DNA of 64,000 nucleotides. It comes from Ferribacterium limneticum (GTDB lineage: Bacteria; Pseudomonadota; Gammaproteobacteria; Burkholderiales; Rhodocyclaceae). Below the pieces are notes generated by a model, which was not told the origin of the DNA, did not search any database, and worked only from the letters and a program-made list of their open reading frames with translations. Shown piece by piece: positions 8,479 to 17,938 of this stretch (the stretch's first letter is position 1; every line of letters begins with the position of its first letter). Location of the stretch: contig NZ_CP075190.1 in NCBI RefSeq assembly GCF_020510585.1, positions 3,594,001-3,658,000 on the forward strand, in the 5' to 3' direction. The translations under genes and the position numbers were made by a program.

Positions 8479-9717
8479 TCAAAAGGTGAAATTGTAGGAA
8501 AGGGAAAATACGTTGATAGTCTGGTGCGAACTGTCGCCACCAGGTGGTGCATCAACCAGACTGGACGCCACACCCGTATTCGCCTGCGACCATTCAGCCT
8601 TGAGCAGGGCGGTTGGCGTCAGGCGATAGGTTGTCCCAAGAGCCACGGTCGATTGATCGTACGGCACGATGACATCGGCTATGAATTTCTGCGTCACCCC
8701 ATTTGGAGGAGGCAAAATATTGTTGTTGATAGCTTGGTATTTCTCGAGAGCCGAATCCCTGGATTTTGCTTTGGCGTAGTAGACATAGGGGGTCCACGCA
8801 CCAATCCTCTTCGACAGTGAAAGGTAAGCCCCCCAACGATCGAGCCCCTCGCTTGTTGAACTATCAACCTTGATCCAGGCGTATTCACCGATCATCCTGA
8901 CATCGGCCGGCAACTGGATACTTACCCCGGCGGTGAACAGCGGGATGATGAGCTTTTCATCGCCCCCGTTGCCAAACATATAAGCCCCGCCGGAATAAAT
9001 GATTGGCCGCCCGATTTTTGCGCCATCCCGGGTCACTTCGACACGATGTGCGCCGACCCGAAAAGTGTTATTCAGACTTCGCGCCGTCAGAACCAGCCCT
9101 GTACTCTTTATGTCGTAGGCAAGGAACCAGCTTCCGGGATAAGGCTCGCCGGGGCCTCTCCATTCGCGTGCGTAATACCGCCAAGGCGTAGTCACCTTGC
9201 CGCCATACACCTCGGCAATCCAGTCCATGCTCTCGCCGAACCACGTCTTGCTAACCCCCATCCCGACCAGATCGGTCAGAGGCGAGATCGAATAGACCTC
9301 CTGCGGCAAACGGGCGAAATCAAAGGTGGCACCGACGTCGTTGTTTTCGGTGTTGAGCATTAGCGGCAGGCGAATCTTGCCGGCCCGAATCAGCCAATCA
9401 TCGCTCGGCCGCCATGAGACGAAAGCCCAGGCCAGCGACGTCTGCCAGTCGGTATCGTTATGATCAGAGGGGGCCAGCTTGGCCTGAATAGTGGCGCTCC
9501 ATTGTTGCGACAAACGGGCATCGAGCTGGCCGCCAAGAATGGTGTCACGTTTGAACGTGCCGTGATTGTCGATAAAGCGCTGATACTTGTAGGATTTATC
9601 CGATTGAGCGAAGCCGACCGTACCAAAGCCTGACCACGTCAATTCGAGTGCCTGTGCTGGCATGGACAACGCAGCCAGCATGGGCAATAGCCCAACATTC
9701 GAGAGTTTTAGGGGCAT
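8479..9717 (-). CDS. Outer-membrane beta-barrel porin-like protein
   Basis: A 412-residue protein with a signal peptide ending ALSMPAQA and repeated amphipathic strands rich in Trp and Tyr. It ends with the aromatic outer-membrane signature SLSYNFTF. It resembles uncharacterised proteobacterial porins that accompany PBP-like proteins. It lies 32 bases after the HD-GYP gene and just before the PstS-like gene, suggesting a shared role in delivering a small solute to the periplasmic binding protein. Substrate unknown. Confidence 0.8.
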   Translation of the reverse strand: MPLKLSNVGLLPMLAALSMPAQALELTWSGFGTVGFAQSDKSYKYQRFIDNHGTFKRDTILGGQLDARLSQQWSATIQAKLAPSDHNDTDWQTSLAWAFVSWRPSDDWLIRAGKIRLPLMLNTENNDVGATFDFARLPQEVYSISPLTDLVGMGVSKTWFGESMDWIAEVYGGKVTTPWRYYAREWRGPGEPYPGSWFLAYDIKSTGLVLTARSLNNTFRVGAHRVEVTRDGAKIGRPIIYSGGAYMFGNGGDEKLIIPLFTAGVSIQLPADVRMIGEYAWIKVDSSTSEGLDRWGAYLSLSKRIGAWTPYVYYAKAKSRDSALEKYQAINNNILPPPNGVTQKFIADVIVPYDQSTVALGTTYRLTPTALLKAEWSQANTGVASSLVDAPPGGDSSHQTINVFSLSYNFTF

Positions 9718-9749
9718 ATCAAAAACAGTTCTTTATGAGCATGGCAAAT

Positions 9750-10832
9750 TTACTCATCGGCCAGTTTAATGGCAATTTCGGCGAAAGCATCTTCCAGAGC
9801 AATGAAGGCGTCGATCAGTAGCGGGTCAAAATGCTTGGCACGGCCTTCACGCAGAACATCGACCGCCTCGACATGGTCAAAAGCTCGCTTGTAAGGACGG
9901 CGGGAACGAAGTGCATCGTATACGTCGGCAACAGCCATCAGTCTGGCTGGCAACGGGATGGCTTCGCCCGCCAACTGATCGGGATAACCACAGCCATCCC
10001 AGCGCTCGTGATGGCTGCGGGCGATCTGCGTGGCGTACAGCAGCATCAGATTCTCCTCCCCGAGCTCATGCTGCGAGCGCAATAGCATCCCTTCACCCTT
10101 GATCGAATGCGTTTTCATGATTTCGAACTCTTCCGGCGTGTGCCGGCCCGGCTTGAGAAGGATGTGGTCGGGAATGGCGATCTTGCCAATATCGTGCAGC
10201 GGCGCCGCCTTGGCGATCTGATCGATATGCTCCGGGGTCAGGAAATCACGATCTCGGTCCTGTTTGCTGAGGTACTCGGCCAATAGCCGGACATAATCCT
10301 GGGTCCTGCGAATATGGTTGCCAGTGCATTCGTCGCGAAATTCGGCCAGCGAGACCATGACGCGAATGGAGGCCTCCTGAAGGCGCAGGACTTCGTTCAC
10401 CCGGCGCTCGACTTCGCTTTGCAGCCAGGCGCTCTTGTCTTCAAGGAAAGTTTGCCAGGTCCGTATTTGCAGATGGGTCCGCACCCGCGCCAGCACAACG
10501 GACGGCGCGATCGGTTTGCGAATGAAGTCGACCGCGCCCATGGCCAGACCATATTCCTCATCGTCGGCACCTGCCTTGGCAGTCAGGAAGATTATCGGCA
10601 CCGCCGCTGTCCCCGGGTCAGCCTTCAGGCGCTTGCAGACTTCGTAACCGTCCATCTCCGGCATCATGATATCGAGAAGGATCAGGTCGGGCTGGGCACT
10701 CGCCGCCAGTTCCAGCCCTTTGGCGCCGCCGTTGGCCAACTTGACCCGATAGTGGGTACGAAGCAACTGATTGAGCAGGCTGAGATTGGCCGGGGTATCG
10801 TCGATCACCAGTATCGTTGCACTATTTCTCAT
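9750..10832 (-). CDS. Response regulator with HD-GYP output domain
   Basis: A 360-residue two-domain protein. The receiver domain has the phosphoacceptor in LILLDIMMPEMDGYEV (about residue 54). The HD-GYP domain shows HDIGKIAIPD, the HHERWDGCGYPD signature and the metal-binding spacing expected of a cyclic-di-GMP phosphodiesterase. It probably lowers c-di-GMP (to pGpG or GMP) when phosphorylated by the adjacent kinase. Its ATG overlaps the kinase stop (TAATG), so kinase and regulator are made in step. Confidence 0.93.
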   Translation of the reverse strand: MRNSATILVIDDTPANLSLLNQLLRTHYRVKLANGGAKGLELAASAQPDLILLDIMMPEMDGYEVCKRLKADPGTAAVPIIFLTAKAGADDEEYGLAMGAVDFIRKPIAPSVVLARVRTHLQIRTWQTFLEDKSAWLQSEVERRVNEVLRLQEASIRVMVSLAEFRDECTGNHIRRTQDYVRLLAEYLSKQDRDRDFLTPEHIDQIAKAAPLHDIGKIAIPDHILLKPGRHTPEEFEIMKTHSIKGEGMLLRSQHELGEENLMLLYATQIARSHHERWDGCGYPDQLAGEAIPLPARLMAVADVYDALRSRRPYKRAFDHVEAVDVLREGRAKHFDPLLIDAFIALEDAFAEIAIKLADE

Positions 10833-13800
10833 TACTGCCCGCCCCCACCCTGATTTGCGTTATCCAGAATATGCAATGCCTGATCAAAATCCCATTGTCC
10901 GATAGCGTGATCAATGGCCGCCACCTGCCGTGGCGAATACACCCCGACCAAACGCCCCTTGTTCATGCGCCAGACCTCTTCGGCCTCGCCGTCACCCCCG
11001 CCCAGCTGCTCGCGCAACAAAGCAAGCACCGCCTCGATCGGCCGATCATCCGTGGCTGCTACCGAATCAGACGAATTGGCTGGCATTCGCTCAATCCCGG
11101 CCAACAAGGGCTGCAACTGTGCATCGACTTCGGCTATTTCCCCGAAGGGCTCGACGACGCCACCTTTGATGATATTCTCAAGATCATACAGAGCAGACTG
11201 CAACCGGCCCATGGCGAACGTGCCGGCCAGCCCCTTCAGAGAATGGACCTGACGCTGCGCTGCCTCGAGATCACCTTGAGCCAGCGTCGTGTCCAGCCGA
11301 TCGGACCAGCCATGGCAATCTTCGGCGAAACGGCGCAAAGTTCGCGCCAGAAACGGCAGACGGCCCTCGAACCGCCGCAAGAGCACCGCAGATTCAATTT
11401 GCGGAATTGCCGCAATAGCAGCTATGAAAGCCCGATCGTCCTCGGCCGCATCGGCTGGAGGCAGGGCATGCCCCGGCAAGCCTCGCCAATACGGCTGCAC
11501 CATGGCCAAGAGATCCTCCGGCTCGAAGGGCTTGGCAATATAGCCATTGACCCCTTTCGCCAGCCCGTCTTTCATTCCCAGTCCTGCGACATGCGCAGTC
11601 ATTGCAATAATCGGCAAATCCTGGAAGCGCTCCTCTTCCCGCAGGCGGCGGGTTGCCTCCCGGCCATCCATGATCGGCATCTCGAGGTCCATCAAGACCA
11701 GCGCGTAGTGGCCGGCGCTCTCGGCGGACAAGATATCGAGCGCAATCCGCCCGTTGGCCGCGACATCGACGCTCGCCCCCCAGCCCCTGAGAATTTCTCC
11801 GGCGACCTGCTGATTGAGTTCATTGTCTTCGACCAGCAGTATCGACATTCCTTGCAGACAACCGGGATGGGGAATGGGGTGCTCGAGCCTGACCGTCGGC
11901 TCCATCTCCACTCCCGTGCCCAAAATGCGGCGCAGGACATTTGGCAACAACGGTTTCTGGACCACATCGGCAACCCCCTTGTGGTCGACCTCCTGACGCA
12001 ACAGGGATGCATCGGCCACCGAAACAACAAGTGTCCGGGCCGGCAGGGAAACTCCTCGCGAGTGAAGCGCCTCTATCAGCTCACCGCCGGACATGTCGGG
12101 CATCAACCAATCAAGCAGCAACAAGTCGTAAGCCCTTCCTTCATTACTCGCTCTCGTCAGGCGCGCCAAGGCATCCAGACCACCCGGCGACTGATCCACC
12201 TCTGTGCATCCCATCGCCAGCAGCATGGCAGCCATGCTCTCCCGGGCCGGCGGGTAGTCATCGGCAACGAGCGCCCGCTTGCATTCGATCAGTAACGCAG
12301 CGTCACCGCCTTCCTCGCTGAACGGCTCCAGCGGCAACTGCATGGCGAAATGGAAGACAGTGCCATGGTCAACCTCGCTTTCAACCCTGATTTCACTGCC
12401 CATGGCGGCGAGCAGCCGCTTCGAAATGGCGAGCCCTAACCCTGATCCACCGTAACGCCTGGTCGTCGAGCCATCGGCTTGGGAAAACTCCTGGAACAGG
12501 CGGCTGATCTGCTCTGCAGTCATCCCAATGCCCGTGTCTTCAACACGGCAGACAATGGTCGACGTCAGCTTGTCGCTCGTCCGTTCGCCGACGATTAGAC
12601 GAACATGGCCGGTTTCAGTGAATTTGACTGCATTGGACAGCAGGTTGATCAACACCTGTCCCAGTCGCAACGGATCACCTATCAGGTGCTGCATGTTCCG
12701 GGTTGGCTGAAAATCGAGGATCAGTTCGATATTTTTTCCTTCGGCCCGCTGCTGCACCATGAAGAGCGCGTTCTGGACGACCAGTTCGAGATCGAAGGGA
12801 ACAGCCTCTAGCGCCACCTTGCCGGCCTCGATTTTCGAAAAATCGAGCACGTCGTTCAATATCCCGAGCAGCGAGCGGGCTGCGGTGTGAATTTTGGAAA
12901 CATAATCGTGCTGTCTTGGCGGCAAGCCCGATTTGAGGGCCAGATAGGCCATGCCGAGAATCGCATTCATCGGCGTCCGGATTTCATGGCTCATGTTGGC
13001 CAGAAAAATCGATTTCGCTTCAGCTGCCACTTCGGCCCGCGCTCGCGCCTGGCGCAAGGAGCGCTGGACCAGCTCGCGTTGTGCGATGTCAGCCTCGATG
13101 GCCGCCGCCATGCTGTCGATGGTTGCGGCCAGGGCCTGAACCTCCTCAACCCCTTTGAGGTCGCCGACGCGTTCACTGAATGACTTTTCCGCCAGCGCCG
13201 TCGCCGTCCGGTGCAAGGCAGTCAGGGGCGCCAGCAGATGCCTTTTCAGGTAGCCATAACTGAGGACCAGCACGACCCCCGCGCCGAGCAGCAGGAGCAG
13301 TGCGGCGATGATCCAGCGCAGCAGATGCTCGCCAGCCCGCCCCAGATTTTTTGTTGTCCGCTGGTCAACCTGGCTAGTTAGCTCATCGACCGCGATCGCC
13401 AGTTCGGCCCGCAGTTTCAGGTAGCGCGCCTCGTGCAGCAAGGCATTGGCGAAATCGCGTTGCGGCTCTGCCTCCGAGACAAATTCGCGCTTTACCGGAT
13501 CATACAAGCCCTGCGTCGCGGCAAAGGCAATCTGCTCAACCTGCTTCATCTGGTCGGTGATCTGGAATACCCGGCGGAGAATGGCCACTTCGCTCTGATC
13601 GAAACCGAGCAGGCTGGTCCGCTCGGCCAGCGCAACGCCGGCGCCGGGAGGCGGTGTCACGTAGGCGATCGTCCCGCCGATAACCTGTTCCCAGAAGGTT
13701 TCCGGCACCGAGTCCGGGGCTTTTTTCGTACCCTCGCGGATGGCCAGAATGTCGTAGTAATAGATAAGGTAGCGCGGATTAGCCGTACTGACGTAGGAAC

Positions 13801-13990
13801 TGACCAGCCGGCTAAGCAAATCGACCTCGTGGCGCACCGAACCCATGAGTGCCATCGAATCCTGACGATGCCTTGCCGCATCACGGGCGTCGTCGTACGA
13901 AGAGAGAGCCCCCAGCGTCGCACCGGCGATCAGGGAGAGCACCCCGGCCAGGGCGATCAATACGCTGAAAAAGGCTTTCCGCAGGTTCAT
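10832..13990 (-). CDS. Hybrid sensor histidine kinase (HAMP, HisKA, HATPase, two REC, HPt)
   Basis: A 1052-residue inner-membrane kinase. In order: TM1 (residues 8-30), a periplasmic helical sensor region, TM2 (WIIAALLLLLGAGVVLVLS, about 235-255), HAMP, a phosphoacceptor His in NMSHEIRTPMN (about 335), and an ATPase with the GGSGLGLAISKRLL box. Two receiver domains follow (LLLLDWLMPDMSG and LVLMDLEMPIMDG), then a C-terminal HPt with QVHSLKGLAGTF. This BarA-like phosphorelay layout suggests transfer to the HD-GYP regulator encoded next. The ligand may be linked to the PstS-like protein and porin of the same operon. Confidence 0.93.
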   Translation of the reverse strand: MNLRKAFFSVLIALAGVLSLIAGATLGALSSYDDARDAARHRQDSMALMGSVRHEVDLLSRLVSSYVSTANPRYLIYYYDILAIREGTKKAPDSVPETFWEQVIGGTIAYVTPPPGAGVALAERTSLLGFDQSEVAILRRVFQITDQMKQVEQIAFAATQGLYDPVKREFVSEAEPQRDFANALLHEARYLKLRAELAIAVDELTSQVDQRTTKNLGRAGEHLLRWIIAALLLLLGAGVVLVLSYGYLKRHLLAPLTALHRTATALAEKSFSERVGDLKGVEEVQALAATIDSMAAAIEADIAQRELVQRSLRQARARAEVAAEAKSIFLANMSHEIRTPMNAILGMAYLALKSGLPPRQHDYVSKIHTAARSLLGILNDVLDFSKIEAGKVALEAVPFDLELVVQNALFMVQQRAEGKNIELILDFQPTRNMQHLIGDPLRLGQVLINLLSNAVKFTETGHVRLIVGERTSDKLTSTIVCRVEDTGIGMTAEQISRLFQEFSQADGSTTRRYGGSGLGLAISKRLLAAMGSEIRVESEVDHGTVFHFAMQLPLEPFSEEGGDAALLIECKRALVADDYPPARESMAAMLLAMGCTEVDQSPGGLDALARLTRASNEGRAYDLLLLDWLMPDMSGGELIEALHSRGVSLPARTLVVSVADASLLRQEVDHKGVADVVQKPLLPNVLRRILGTGVEMEPTVRLEHPIPHPGCLQGMSILLVEDNELNQQVAGEILRGWGASVDVAANGRIALDILSAESAGHYALVLMDLEMPIMDGREATRRLREEERFQDLPIIAMTAHVAGLGMKDGLAKGVNGYIAKPFEPEDLLAMVQPYWRGLPGHALPPADAAEDDRAFIAAIAAIPQIESAVLLRRFEGRLPFLARTLRRFAEDCHGWSDRLDTTLAQGDLEAAQRQVHSLKGLAGTFAMGRLQSALYDLENIIKGGVVEPFGEIAEVDAQLQPLLAGIERMPANSSDSVAATDDRPIEAVLALLREQLGGGDGEAEEVWRMNKGRLVGVYSPRQVAAIDHAIGQWDFDQALHILDNANQGGGGQ

Positions 13991-14085
13991 TTAAGCAAAA
14001 CGCAACGAGGCATCACGACCCCCTTCGCAAATCCGGAAGCGAAGGCGACGACAAATGCCCATGAATGCCCTCCCTGCGTCTATTT

Positions 14086-14115
14086 TTCCAATTTGCATCA
14101 TATTCCAGTTTGCAT
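14086..14115. promoter_or_regulatory. Tandem direct repeat in divergent promoter region
   Basis: TTCCA-R-TTTGCAT occurs twice (14086-14098 and 14103-14115), 17 bp start to start. It lies in the AT-rich 230-bp gap between the hybrid kinase gene and the gene at 14221. It could be a regulator-binding site for either transcript; nothing else recognisable is in the gap. Confidence 0.4.
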
Positions 14116-14220
14116 ATATTTTGGCATTTCGATTCCCTTCTCTGCGCGCTTCGATTGGCCAAAGTCGGGCTATCGTTCAGAATAGCGACATTCACCCCCA
14201 CCCCTAAAGCCCAAAGGTCC

Positions 14221-14808
14221 ATGGACAATCTGATCAAGGACACTGCAACGCTGGAGCTCTTCTGCTGGCTTGAGCCGGGAGCCGAGCTGCCGGGCTGGGA
14301 CATTCTAAAGGGCAGCCCCTTCGGTGGCACGCTGGCCTCCCCCGAAGGCGGTGCGCCGACGCCCGGCGACCAGTTGCTGTCGGTGCAGAACTATTTTGCC
14401 GAGTACCACCTGGAGTATTTCCGGCAGCGCCGCTACAACCATTTTCCGAGCCGCCTGCATGCCCTGCTCCAGTTCGCCACGCGGACCGATGCGACGACCT
14501 TCCGCCTCAAGCACCCACAAAAGGTCTTCGGCAAGAACCTGGCTTGCTCGCGCACCAAGGGCGCCTACATCTGCTCCTTCCACGACGCCAGCTGGCTCGA
14601 CTACCTACGCCTGCCGCACAGCCTGTCGCTCAGTGCGCTCGACGAAGTGGCCGACCACTACTGGTCCGGCCGCACCGTCGAAGAAATCGGCCTGACTTTC
14701 ATGAATGAACCGTGGCAGGAACCGCCGGTCATCGAAGCACTTTACCAAGGCGCACTCGAACCGGTCTGGGGCCATGAACAATCCGGGTGGTTACCCGGCT
14801 TTCGCTAG
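14221..14808 (+). CDS. Uncharacterised protein (195 aa)
   Basis: I do not recognise this gene with confidence. It encodes a soluble 195-residue protein with no signal peptide or membrane segment. A central block NYFAEYHLEYFRQRRYNHFPSR followed by LHALLQFATRTDA is reminiscent of DUF2441-type proteins. ATG 14221 is preferred; the open frame extends 52 codons further upstream, but the composition there is not coding-like. It ends 9 bases before the efflux adaptor gene, so it may belong to that operon. Confidence 0.6.
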   Translation: MDNLIKDTATLELFCWLEPGAELPGWDILKGSPFGGTLASPEGGAPTPGDQLLSVQNYFAEYHLEYFRQRRYNHFPSRLHALLQFATRTDATTFRLKHPQKVFGKNLACSRTKGAYICSFHDASWLDYLRLPHSLSLSALDEVADHYWSGRTVEEIGLTFMNEPWQEPPVIEALYQGALEPVWGHEQSGWLPGFR

Positions 14809-14817
14809 GAAATCCGC

Positions 14818-15978
14818 ATGCGTCGCATCGCCATCATTGTTGCCGTCATCGCCGTTCTCGGCCTTGGCCTGTTCTATTTCACCCGGCCGAAACCGATCCC
14901 GGTGGTGCTCAAGGAAGTCGCCGCCGGCAAGGTCGAGGCGACGCTGGCCAACACCCGGGCCGGGACCATCGAGGCCTGCCAGCGCACCAAGCTGTCGACC
15001 ATCATCGGCGGGCGCATCGAGTATCTCGGTGTCAAAGAAGGCGACAAGGTCAAGAAAGGCCAGTTGCTGCTCAAGCTGTGGAATGACGACCAGCAGGCGC
15101 AAAGCGCCTTGGCCCAGGCGCAGATCACACTGAGCGCCAAACGCAGCGAGGAAGCCTGCATTGCTGCGGTCAACGCCGAAAAAGAGGCAAAACGACAATC
15201 CGAATTGCGTGCCAAGGGTTTCGTCTCAACGAGCAAGGAAGAAGCAGCGCGCACCGACGCCGAAGTCCGTCGCGCCAGTTGCAACACCGCCAAGGCCGAC
15301 ATTGCTCAAGCCGAAGCCAAGCTGAAGACGACCCGCGTCGAGCAGGGCCGTGTCGCCCTCTACGCACCGTTCGACGGCATTGTCGCCAAGATCGTCGGCG
15401 AACTGGGCGAATACTCGACGCCCTCGCCGCCAGGCGTACCGACGCCGCCGGCCATCGACCTGATCGACGACTCCTGCCTCTACGTCAAGGCGCCGATGGA
15501 CGAGGTCGATGCACCGAAAATCCAGATCGGCCAGCCGGTGCGCATCACGCTCGATGCCTTGCCCGGCAAAACTCTGCCCGGCAAGGTGCGGCGCGTCGCG
15601 CCCTACGTTTCAGCAGTCGAAAAGCAGGCGCGGACGGTCGACATCGAGGTTGATTTCGAAAAACCGGCCGAAGCCGGCAAGCTGCTGGTCGGCTACAGCG
15701 CCGACGTCGAAATCATCCTCGCCGGCCGCGACCAGGTGCTGCGCATCCCGACCGCGGCTATTCAGGAAGGCGGCAAGGTGCTGGTCTTCAATGCCGATAG
15801 CGGAAAACTTGAAGAGCGCCTGATCAAGGCCGGGCTGGCCAACTGGGAATACACCGAGGTGCTGGAAGGTTTGGCCGCTGGCGAGCGCATCGTCACTTCG
15901 CTCGACAAGGAAGGCGTCAAGGCCGGCGCCAAGGTAACGCCGGACGATAAAACGCAGACCCAAGCCAAGGCGAAGTAG
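14818..15978 (+). CDS. MacA/HlyD-type periplasmic adaptor of an ABC exporter
   Basis: A 386-residue membrane fusion protein. One N-terminal anchor (IAIIVAVIAVLGLGLFYF) is followed by the first lipoyl half-motif (IEYLGVKEGDKVKKGQLLLKL), an alpha-helical hairpin of about 100 residues, the second lipoyl half (LYAPFDGIVAKIVGELGEYSTP) and a beta-barrel domain. It should link the ABC permeases to an outer-membrane channel that is not encoded nearby. The helical hairpin contains a weak copy of the dispersed element at 15166-15200, read as AVNAEKEAK. Confidence 0.9.
   Translation: MRRIAIIVAVIAVLGLGLFYFTRPKPIPVVLKEVAAGKVEATLANTRAGTIEACQRTKLSTIIGGRIEYLGVKEGDKVKKGQLLLKLWNDDQQAQSALAQAQITLSAKRSEEACIAAVNAEKEAKRQSELRAKGFVSTSKEEAARTDAEVRRASCNTAKADIAQAEAKLKTTRVEQGRVALYAPFDGIVAKIVGELGEYSTPSPPGVPTPPAIDLIDDSCLYVKAPMDEVDAPKIQIGQPVRITLDALPGKTLPGKVRRVAPYVSAVEKQARTVDIEVDFEKPAEAGKLLVGYSADVEIILAGRDQVLRIPTAAIQEGGKVLVFNADSGKLEERLIKAGLANWEYTEVLEGLAAGERIVTSLDKEGVKAGAKVTPDDKTQTQAKAK
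15166..15200 (+). repeat. Dispersed USS-like element, copy 3 (weak)
   Basis: Core GCGGTCAAC (one mismatch) at 15166-15174, then CGAAAAA and GCAAAACG tracts with the expected spacing. It lies within the adaptor gene, sense direction. This is the least certain copy. Confidence 0.45.
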
Positions 15979-15982
15979 GCGC

Positions 15983-16696
15983 ATGGCGCTGATCGAACTT
16001 TCCGGTATCGAACGTCGCTTCCTGCTCGGCGACACTACGGTCAACGCGCTGGCCGGGCTCAATTTGCAGATCGAGGCCGGCGAGTACGTTGCCGTGATGG
16101 GGCCGTCCGGTTCCGGCAAATCGACGCTGCTCAATCTCCTCGGCCTGCTCGACCGGCCAAACGAAGGCACCTACAAGCTCGAAGGCCGCGACGTGACGAC
16201 GCTGTCGCCCGACGAGCAGGCGACCGTGCGCAGCACGCGCATCGGCTTCGTTTTCCAGAGCTTTCACCTAGTCCCGCGCCTGACGGCAGCCGAAAACATC
16301 GCCCTGCCGATGACACTGGCCGGCATCCCGGCGGCCGAGCGCAACAAGCGCGTTGCCCAGGCGCTCAAGGATTTCGGCCTGGAAAACCGGGCCAACCACA
16401 AGCCCGACCAGCTTTCCGGCGGCCAGCGCCAGCGCGTTGCCATCGCCCGCGCCACAATCATGCAGCCGGCGCTGATTCTGGCCGACGAGCCGACCGGCAA
16501 CCTCGACCGCCATACCGGCGAAGAGGTGGTCAACCTGCTCGAAGCGCTGAATGCCAAAGGCGTCACGCTGATCGTCGTCACCCACGACCAGGGCATGGGC
16601 GCCCGCGCCCGGCGCCAACTGGTGATGGAGGATGGACGGCTGAAGGCCGATTCGCAGCAGACGGCCATTTCAAATTTGGCCGAAATTTCCGGTTGA
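15983..16696 (+). CDS. MacB/LolD-type ABC transporter ATPase
   Basis: A 237-residue ATPase with Walker A (GPSGSGKST), Q-loop, signature [14 protein letters not shown], Walker B (LILADEPTG) and the H-loop VTHDQ. It belongs to the o228/LolD/MacB subgroup that powers extracytoplasmic export through FtsX-type permeases. It starts 4 bases after the adaptor stop. The last codons (ISNLAEISG) and the TGA stop lie inside a dispersed element on the opposite strand (16666-16700), so this element defines the C-terminus. Confidence 0.95.
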   Translation: MALIELSGIERRFLLGDTTVNALAGLNLQIEAGEYVAVMGPSGSGKSTLLNLLGLLDRPNEGTYKLEGRDVTTLSPDEQATVRSTRIGFVFQSFHLVPRLTAAENIALPMTLAGIPAAERNKRVAQALKDFGLENRANHKPDQLSGGQRQRVAIARATIMQPALILADEPTGNLDRHTGEEVVNLLEALNAKGVTLIVVTHDQGMGARARRQLVMEDGRLKADSQQTAISNLAEISG

Positions 16697-16700
16697 CCGT
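16666..16700 (-). repeat. Dispersed USS-like element, copy 4
   Basis: Core on the minus strand at 16692-16700, then AAATTT and CCAAATTTG tracts. It supplies the TGA stop of the ABC ATPase gene and its last codons. Confidence 0.85.
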
Positions 16701-16727
16701 GGCAATGTCCATTTTCGCGCCCACCCC

Positions 16728-17936
16728 ATGCGCCTAGCCGACACCCTGCGCTTCGCCCGCGATGCCGCCACCGGCTATCCGATGCGCACGACGCTGTCGG
16801 TCCTCGCCATGTCGATCGGCGTCGCCGCCGTCGTCATCCTCACCGCTCTCGGTGACGGCGCGCGGCGCTACGTCGTCGGCCAGTTTTCCTCGCTCGGCAC
16901 CAACCTGATCATCGTGCTGCCCGGCCGCTCGGGTACCGGCGGCTTCAATCCGGCCAACGCCATCACCTCAACACCGCGCGACCTGACCATCGACGACGCC
17001 GGCAGTCTGCGTCGCCTGCCCGGCGCCCGCCGCGTCGCCCCGCTCGCCGTCGGCACCTCGGAAATCAACTACGGCGGCAAGCTGCGCGAGGTCATGGTGG
17101 CCGGCTCGACGGCCGAATTCATCCCCATCCGCAACTTCGAGCTGGCCCAGGGGCAAGGACTACCGGAAGAGGACTGGAATCGCGGCTCGTCGGTCGCCGT
17201 CATCGGCGCCAAGATCCGCGAGGAAATGTTCGGCGCCAACCCTGCCATCGGCCAGCTCGTCCGCGTCGGCGACCGCCGGCTGCGCGTCGTCGGCGTGCTC
17301 AAATCGACCGGTCAGGGGCTGGGCATGAATACCGATGAACTGGTTATCGTGCCGGTTTCGCTGGCCCAGGCCATGTTCAATTCGAACACGCTGTTCCGCA
17401 TCATGATCGAGGCCAACAGCCGCGACGCCATCCCGGGCACCAAGGATCAGGTGATGGAAACCCTCAAACAGCGCCACCGCGGCGAGGAAGACGTTACTGT
17501 CATTACGCAGGATGCCGTGCTCGCCACCTTCGACAAGCTGCTCGGCGCGCTGACGCTGGCCGTGGCGGGCATCGCCGCCATCAGCCTGGCGGTGGCCGGC
17601 ATTCTGGTGATGAACGTCATGCTCGTCGCCGTCACCCAGCGTACTGGCGAAATCGGGCTTTTAAAAGCGCTCGGTGCCACATCCCGGACCATTCGCCTCG
17701 CCTTCCTGGCCGAAGCCGCCATGCTCTCGGCCGTTGGCGCGCTGGTCGGCTACTTGCTCGGCCAGCTCGGCGCCTTTGCGCTACGCCAGTTCTTCCCGGT
17801 CTTTCCGGCCTATCCGCCTGACTGGGCGGTCATTGCCGGCCTGACGACAGCACTCGCCACCGGCCTGATCTTCGGCGTCATGCCGGCGCGCCGCGCCGCC
17901 CGGCTCGACCCGGTGCAAGCGCTCATGAAGCACTAG
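16728..17936 (+). CDS. MacB/FtsX-family ABC permease A
   Basis: A 402-residue inner-membrane permease: TM1 near residues 17-40 (TTLSVLAMSIGVAAVVILTALG), a large periplasmic MacB core, then three C-terminal TM helices with the FtsX signature GEIGLLKALGATSRTIR. It pairs with the neighbouring ATPase. It is paralogous to the next gene, so the exporter could be a heteromeric permease rather than the usual MacB fusion. The products are separated by 2 bases. Confidence 0.92.
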   Translation: MRLADTLRFARDAATGYPMRTTLSVLAMSIGVAAVVILTALGDGARRYVVGQFSSLGTNLIIVLPGRSGTGGFNPANAITSTPRDLTIDDAGSLRRLPGARRVAPLAVGTSEINYGGKLREVMVAGSTAEFIPIRNFELAQGQGLPEEDWNRGSSVAVIGAKIREEMFGANPAIGQLVRVGDRRLRVVGVLKSTGQGLGMNTDELVIVPVSLAQAMFNSNTLFRIMIEANSRDAIPGTKDQVMETLKQRHRGEEDVTVITQDAVLATFDKLLGALTLAVAGIAAISLAVAGILVMNVMLVAVTQRTGEIGLLKALGATSRTIRLAFLAEAAMLSAVGALVGYLLGQLGAFALRQFFPVFPAYPPDWAVIAGLTTALATGLIFGVMPARRAARLDPVQALMKH

Positions 17937-17938
17937 CC

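Noticed and set aside
10817..12295. Plus-strand frame opposite the hybrid kinase
   Set aside because: Shadow frame lacking recognisable motifs.
16037..16045. A further exact ACGGTCAAC
   Set aside because: No A-tracts follow (GCGCTGGCC), so it lacks the element architecture; it is compatible with the chance expectation of about half a copy.
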